The notes beneath the pieces were generated by a model. That model saw only the letters and a program-made list of their open reading frames with translations. It was not told the origin of the DNA and ran no database searches. A DNA stretch of 6,495 nucleotides from Desulfocapsa sp. (GTDB taxonomy: Bacteria; Desulfobacterota; Desulfobulbia; Desulfobulbales; Desulfocapsaceae). This document shows, one piece after another, positions 4,238 to 6,495 of the stretch. The first letter of the stretch is position 1; every line of letters starts with the position of its first letter. The translations under genes and the position numbers were made by a program. The stretch spans positions 1 to 6,495 of the forward strand of contig JAOZLM010000029.1 in the NCBI GenBank assembly GCA_029934815.1, given 5' to 3'.

Positions 4238-6495
4238 ATGTCTCAACAAACTTCCGAAATTCTAAGTGGTGGATGGTCCTGTACCAGCCCCGGAACCGTT
4301 GTGTCTTCTTCTCCCTGCTCTCTTTCCTCCCTGCTACAATGCTTTGATTTTTCCTGTTTGCACGGAGATCCTGCCACTTGTTTGGTCCAGACTGTCAGTA
4401 TTGACTCCAGAAACTGTAGTAAAAATGCATTATTTATTGCCCTTTGTGGGGAAGAACGTGATGGCCATGATTACGTGGATCAGGCTCTTAGAAGTGGATG
4501 TGCTGCCATACTTGTTGAAAAGGATAAAATTTCACCGGAACCATTCAGTGATTATGACGTTTGTGTCATCGAAGTTGATGATAGCAGACGTGGTTACACC
4601 TTGTTGGCAGAATCACTGTTCGCCAGTCCGGCAGACAGTCTGACCATGATGGGGATCACCGGAACCAATGGTAAAACCAGTGTTACTTATCTGCTGGAAT
4701 CAGTACTTCTTGATGCTGGTAAACAGGTCGGAGTCATCGGCACCATTAATTATCGTTATAGAGATAGCAATGGTGATTTGCAAATTTTCCCCTCACCTTT
4801 TACAACACCAGAGCCTTTCCTCTTGCAGGGGATTTTACGTGAGATGGTCGACGCTGATGTTGATTGTGTGATCATGGAAGTTTCATCTCACGGACTCGCA
4901 CAAAACAGAATTGGCACATTAAAATTTGATGTGGCTGGATTTACTAATTTGTCCCGTGATCATCTTGATTATCACCTGGATATGCAATCATACTTTGATG
5001 CAAAATCCTTGCTGTTTAGTGAACATTTAAAAGACGATGGCAGAGCTGTTGTCAGTTATCCGGAAAAGGATAGCAGATGGAGCAGCTCTCTATACGAAAT
5101 CTGTGCCGCAGGCAGTCATACGATTTTGACTTGTGGTACTGCTGATTGTGATATCTTTCCAAAATCGCATAAAGGAAATCTCCAGCACACTGAAATCGTA
5201 TTGCAAACAGACAACGGAGTTTGCAAATTTACCTCTCCTCTGGTGGGGAATTTTAATGTTCAGAATCTGCAAACTACCTATGCAATGGCACGCAGTGCTG
5301 GTATCGCCCAAACAGTAATCTGTAGTGCATTGCAGAAGGCAAGCGGCGCACCGGGACGGCTGCAGAGAATTCCGGTTTGTGATGGCGAGGAAGGTTTTCG
5401 TCCCTCTGTTTTTGTGGATTATGCTCACACTCCCGATGCTCTTTTGCAGGTGTTAAAAACGCTGAAAGCAATACCGCATAACAACTTGTTCTGTGTATTT
5501 GGCTGCGGTGGGGACAGGGACACAGGGAAACGATTCTTGATGGGAGAAGTGTCCAGTAAGTATGCTGATGTGGCAATTGTTACAGACGATAACCCCAGAA
5601 CGGAAGATCCTGCATTAATCAGAGAAATGGTTGTAGAAGGTATCAAACAAACTGTTCTTCAGAAACGTGATATAGAATGGTTGCGTGCAAGAGAGAAAAG
5701 TGAGACTGGTTTTGTACAGGTTCCCGATCGTCATACAGCAATCAAAGTTACCATTGAGGCTGCCGGAGCCGGTGATATCGTACTTATTGCCGGTAAGGGA
5801 CATGAAGATTATCAGATCACCAAAAGTGGCAAACGATTTTTCGATGACAGCCTTGAAGCTAAACTGGCATTGAGTGGATGGACTCTTACTTCACTGCAAC
5901 TGGCCACAGGTGGAAGAATAATAAATCCTGACAATGGTGATTCTTGTTTGGGCACAGTTTCCACTGATTCAAGGACTGTGAAGAAAAACGATATATTTGT
6001 AGCGTTGCAGGGTGAACGTTTTGATGCCCATGATTACGCCTTCGATGTGGCAAAGGCCGGAGCCGGTTGTATTCTTTTACACCGCCTTCCGGAACAAACC
6101 CTTTCGTCATCTGTGTTGTTAGTTGAGGACACGGAAAAGGCCCTGGGAGATATCGCAGCCTACAGACGGAAATGCATGAAAAGCTTAAGTCAGCCGGTCG
6201 TTGTTGGAATCACCGGCAGCAGCGGCAAAACAACTCTCAAAGAGATGTGCTTTTCAATTTTTATGCAACAGTGGCCGGACAATAATAAGACCGCCAGTTC
6301 AAGGGTTCTCAAAACAGAAGGAAATTTTAATAACGCGATCGGCTTACCACTTTCACTTATTCCTATCACTCCGGTGCATCAGGGAGTATTAATGGAAATG
6401 GGAATGAACAGTCCCGGAGAAATAAAATATCTTACGAACATTGCAGATCCGGATATTGCCTGTATTTTAAATGTACATGGTGCACATTTACAGGG
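4238..6495 (+). CDS. murE-murF: Bifunctional MurE-MurF ligase fusion (3' end beyond window)
   Basis: One uninterrupted frame of 752 codons runs from ATG 4238 off the right edge. The first about 545 residues are MurE, which adds meso-diaminopimelate to UDP-MurNAc-L-Ala-D-Glu: DSR (56-58), ATP-binding GTNGKT (142-147), TTPEP (189-193), EVSSHGL (214-220), the likely carbamylated lysine K256 in YFDAKS, DNPR (451-454, the meso-DAP recognition motif) and GKGHE (519-523). Almost without linker, MurF begins near W548: STDSR (DSR 577-579), a second P-loop GSSGKT (660-665), EGNFNNAIGLPLSL and MNSPGEIKYLT. MurF adds D-Ala-D-Ala to give the UDP-MurNAc-pentapeptide, so the two consecutive cytoplasmic steps share one chain. 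No stop or start signal separates the halves. The MurE N-terminus is about 25-30 residues longer than usual and rich in Ser and Cys. The remaining part of MurF (central and C-terminal domains) lies outside the window. Confidence 0.95.
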   Translation, partial: MSQQTSEILSGGWSCTSPGTVVSSSPCSLSSLLQCFDFSCLHGDPATCLVQTVSIDSRNCSKNALFIALCGEERDGHDYVDQALRSGCAAILVEKDKISPEPFSDYDVCVIEVDDSRRGYTLLAESLFASPADSLTMMGITGTNGKTSVTYLLESVLLDAGKQVGVIGTINYRYRDSNGDLQIFPSPFTTPEPFLLQGILREMVDADVDCVIMEVSSHGLAQNRIGTLKFDVAGFTNLSRDHLDYHLDMQSYFDAKSLLFSEHLKDDGRAVVSYPEKDSRWSSSLYEICAAGSHTILTCGTADCDIFPKSHKGNLQHTEIVLQTDNGVCKFTSPLVGNFNVQNLQTTYAMARSAGIAQTVICSALQKASGAPGRLQRIPVCDGEEGFRPSVFVDYAHTPDALLQVLKTLKAIPHNNLFCVFGCGGDRDTGKRFLMGEVSSKYADVAIVTDDNPRTEDPALIREMVVEGIKQTVLQKRDIEWLRAREKSETGFVQVPDRHTAIKVTIEAAGAGDIVLIAGKGHEDYQITKSGKRFFDDSLEAKLALSGWTLTSLQLATGGRIINPDNGDSCLGTVSTDSRTVKKNDIFVALQGERFDAHDYAFDVAKAGAGCILLHRLPEQTLSSSVLLVEDTEKALGDIAAYRRKCMKSLSQPVVVGITGSSGKTTLKEMCFSIFMQQWPDNNKTASSRVLKTEGNFNNAIGLPLSLIPITPVHQGVLMEMGMNSPGEIKYLTNIADPDIACILNVHGAHLQ

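Noticed and set aside
4266..4871. Two + strand open frames (4266-4643 and 4668-4871) at the start of the Mur ligase gene
   Set aside because: They are out of frame with the MurE reading frame from 4238, which holds DSR, GTNGKT and all other family motifs; they are shadows.
5090..6110. Several minus-strand open frames across the MurE-MurF region
   Set aside because: All are antisense to the strongly supported fusion gene and show no recognisable domain.
1..6495. CRISPR arrays, tRNA or rRNA genes and insertion sequences
   Set aside because: No repeat-spacer pattern, cloverleaf-like element, transposase-like protein or terminal inverted repeat was seen; the window is almost fully occupied by dcw genes.

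Overview
The window is the start of a division and cell wall (dcw) cluster from a Gram-negative bacterium with meso-diaminopimelate peptidoglycan. All confident genes lie on the + strand in the classical order mraZ, rsmH, ftsL, ftsI-like, murE-murF. The gene order, the PASTA-tailed FtsI-like protein and the MurE-MurF fusion would suit a Desulfobulbales-type Desulfobacterota. That placement is an inference from general impression, not a database match.

Region by region: bases 1-62 probably hold the last codons of an upstream gene. Bases 63-382 are a non-coding leader with scattered GTGG/CCAC motifs. A TTGACA-type promoter (about 383-412) is followed at once by five GTGG boxes at about one-turn spacing (422-466), which look like the operator of MraZ, the cluster's own repressor. 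The mraZ frame is open from an ATG at 373, but the promoter, the boxes and the protein family all point to a start near GTG 463. rsmH follows with a TGATG stop/start overlap, then ftsL (start at ATG 1849 behind a good ribosome binding site). A 111-base gap with a possible nested hairpin precedes the ftsI-like gene. A large open frame beginning at ATG 4238 then runs off the right edge and encodes MurE fused to MurF.

How the genes work together: MraZ regulates the cluster, RsmH methylates 16S rRNA, FtsL and the FtsI-like protein belong to the septal machinery in the inner membrane, and MurE-MurF performs the two successive cytoplasmic ligations (meso-DAP, then D-Ala-D-Ala) that complete the UDP-MurNAc-pentapeptide.

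The most notable observation is that the protein in the ftsI slot keeps the overall FtsI fold signatures (membrane anchor, RGxIxDRN motif, transpeptidase landmarks, PASTA domain) but has lost its catalytic motifs. A gapless alignment to E. coli FtsI from memory puts Glu288 where the nucleophilic serine should be (E-I-R-K for SxxK), and neither an SxN nor a K(T/S)G motif can be found. The frame is intact over 628 codons, so it looks like a maintained pseudo-transpeptidase rather than a decaying gene.
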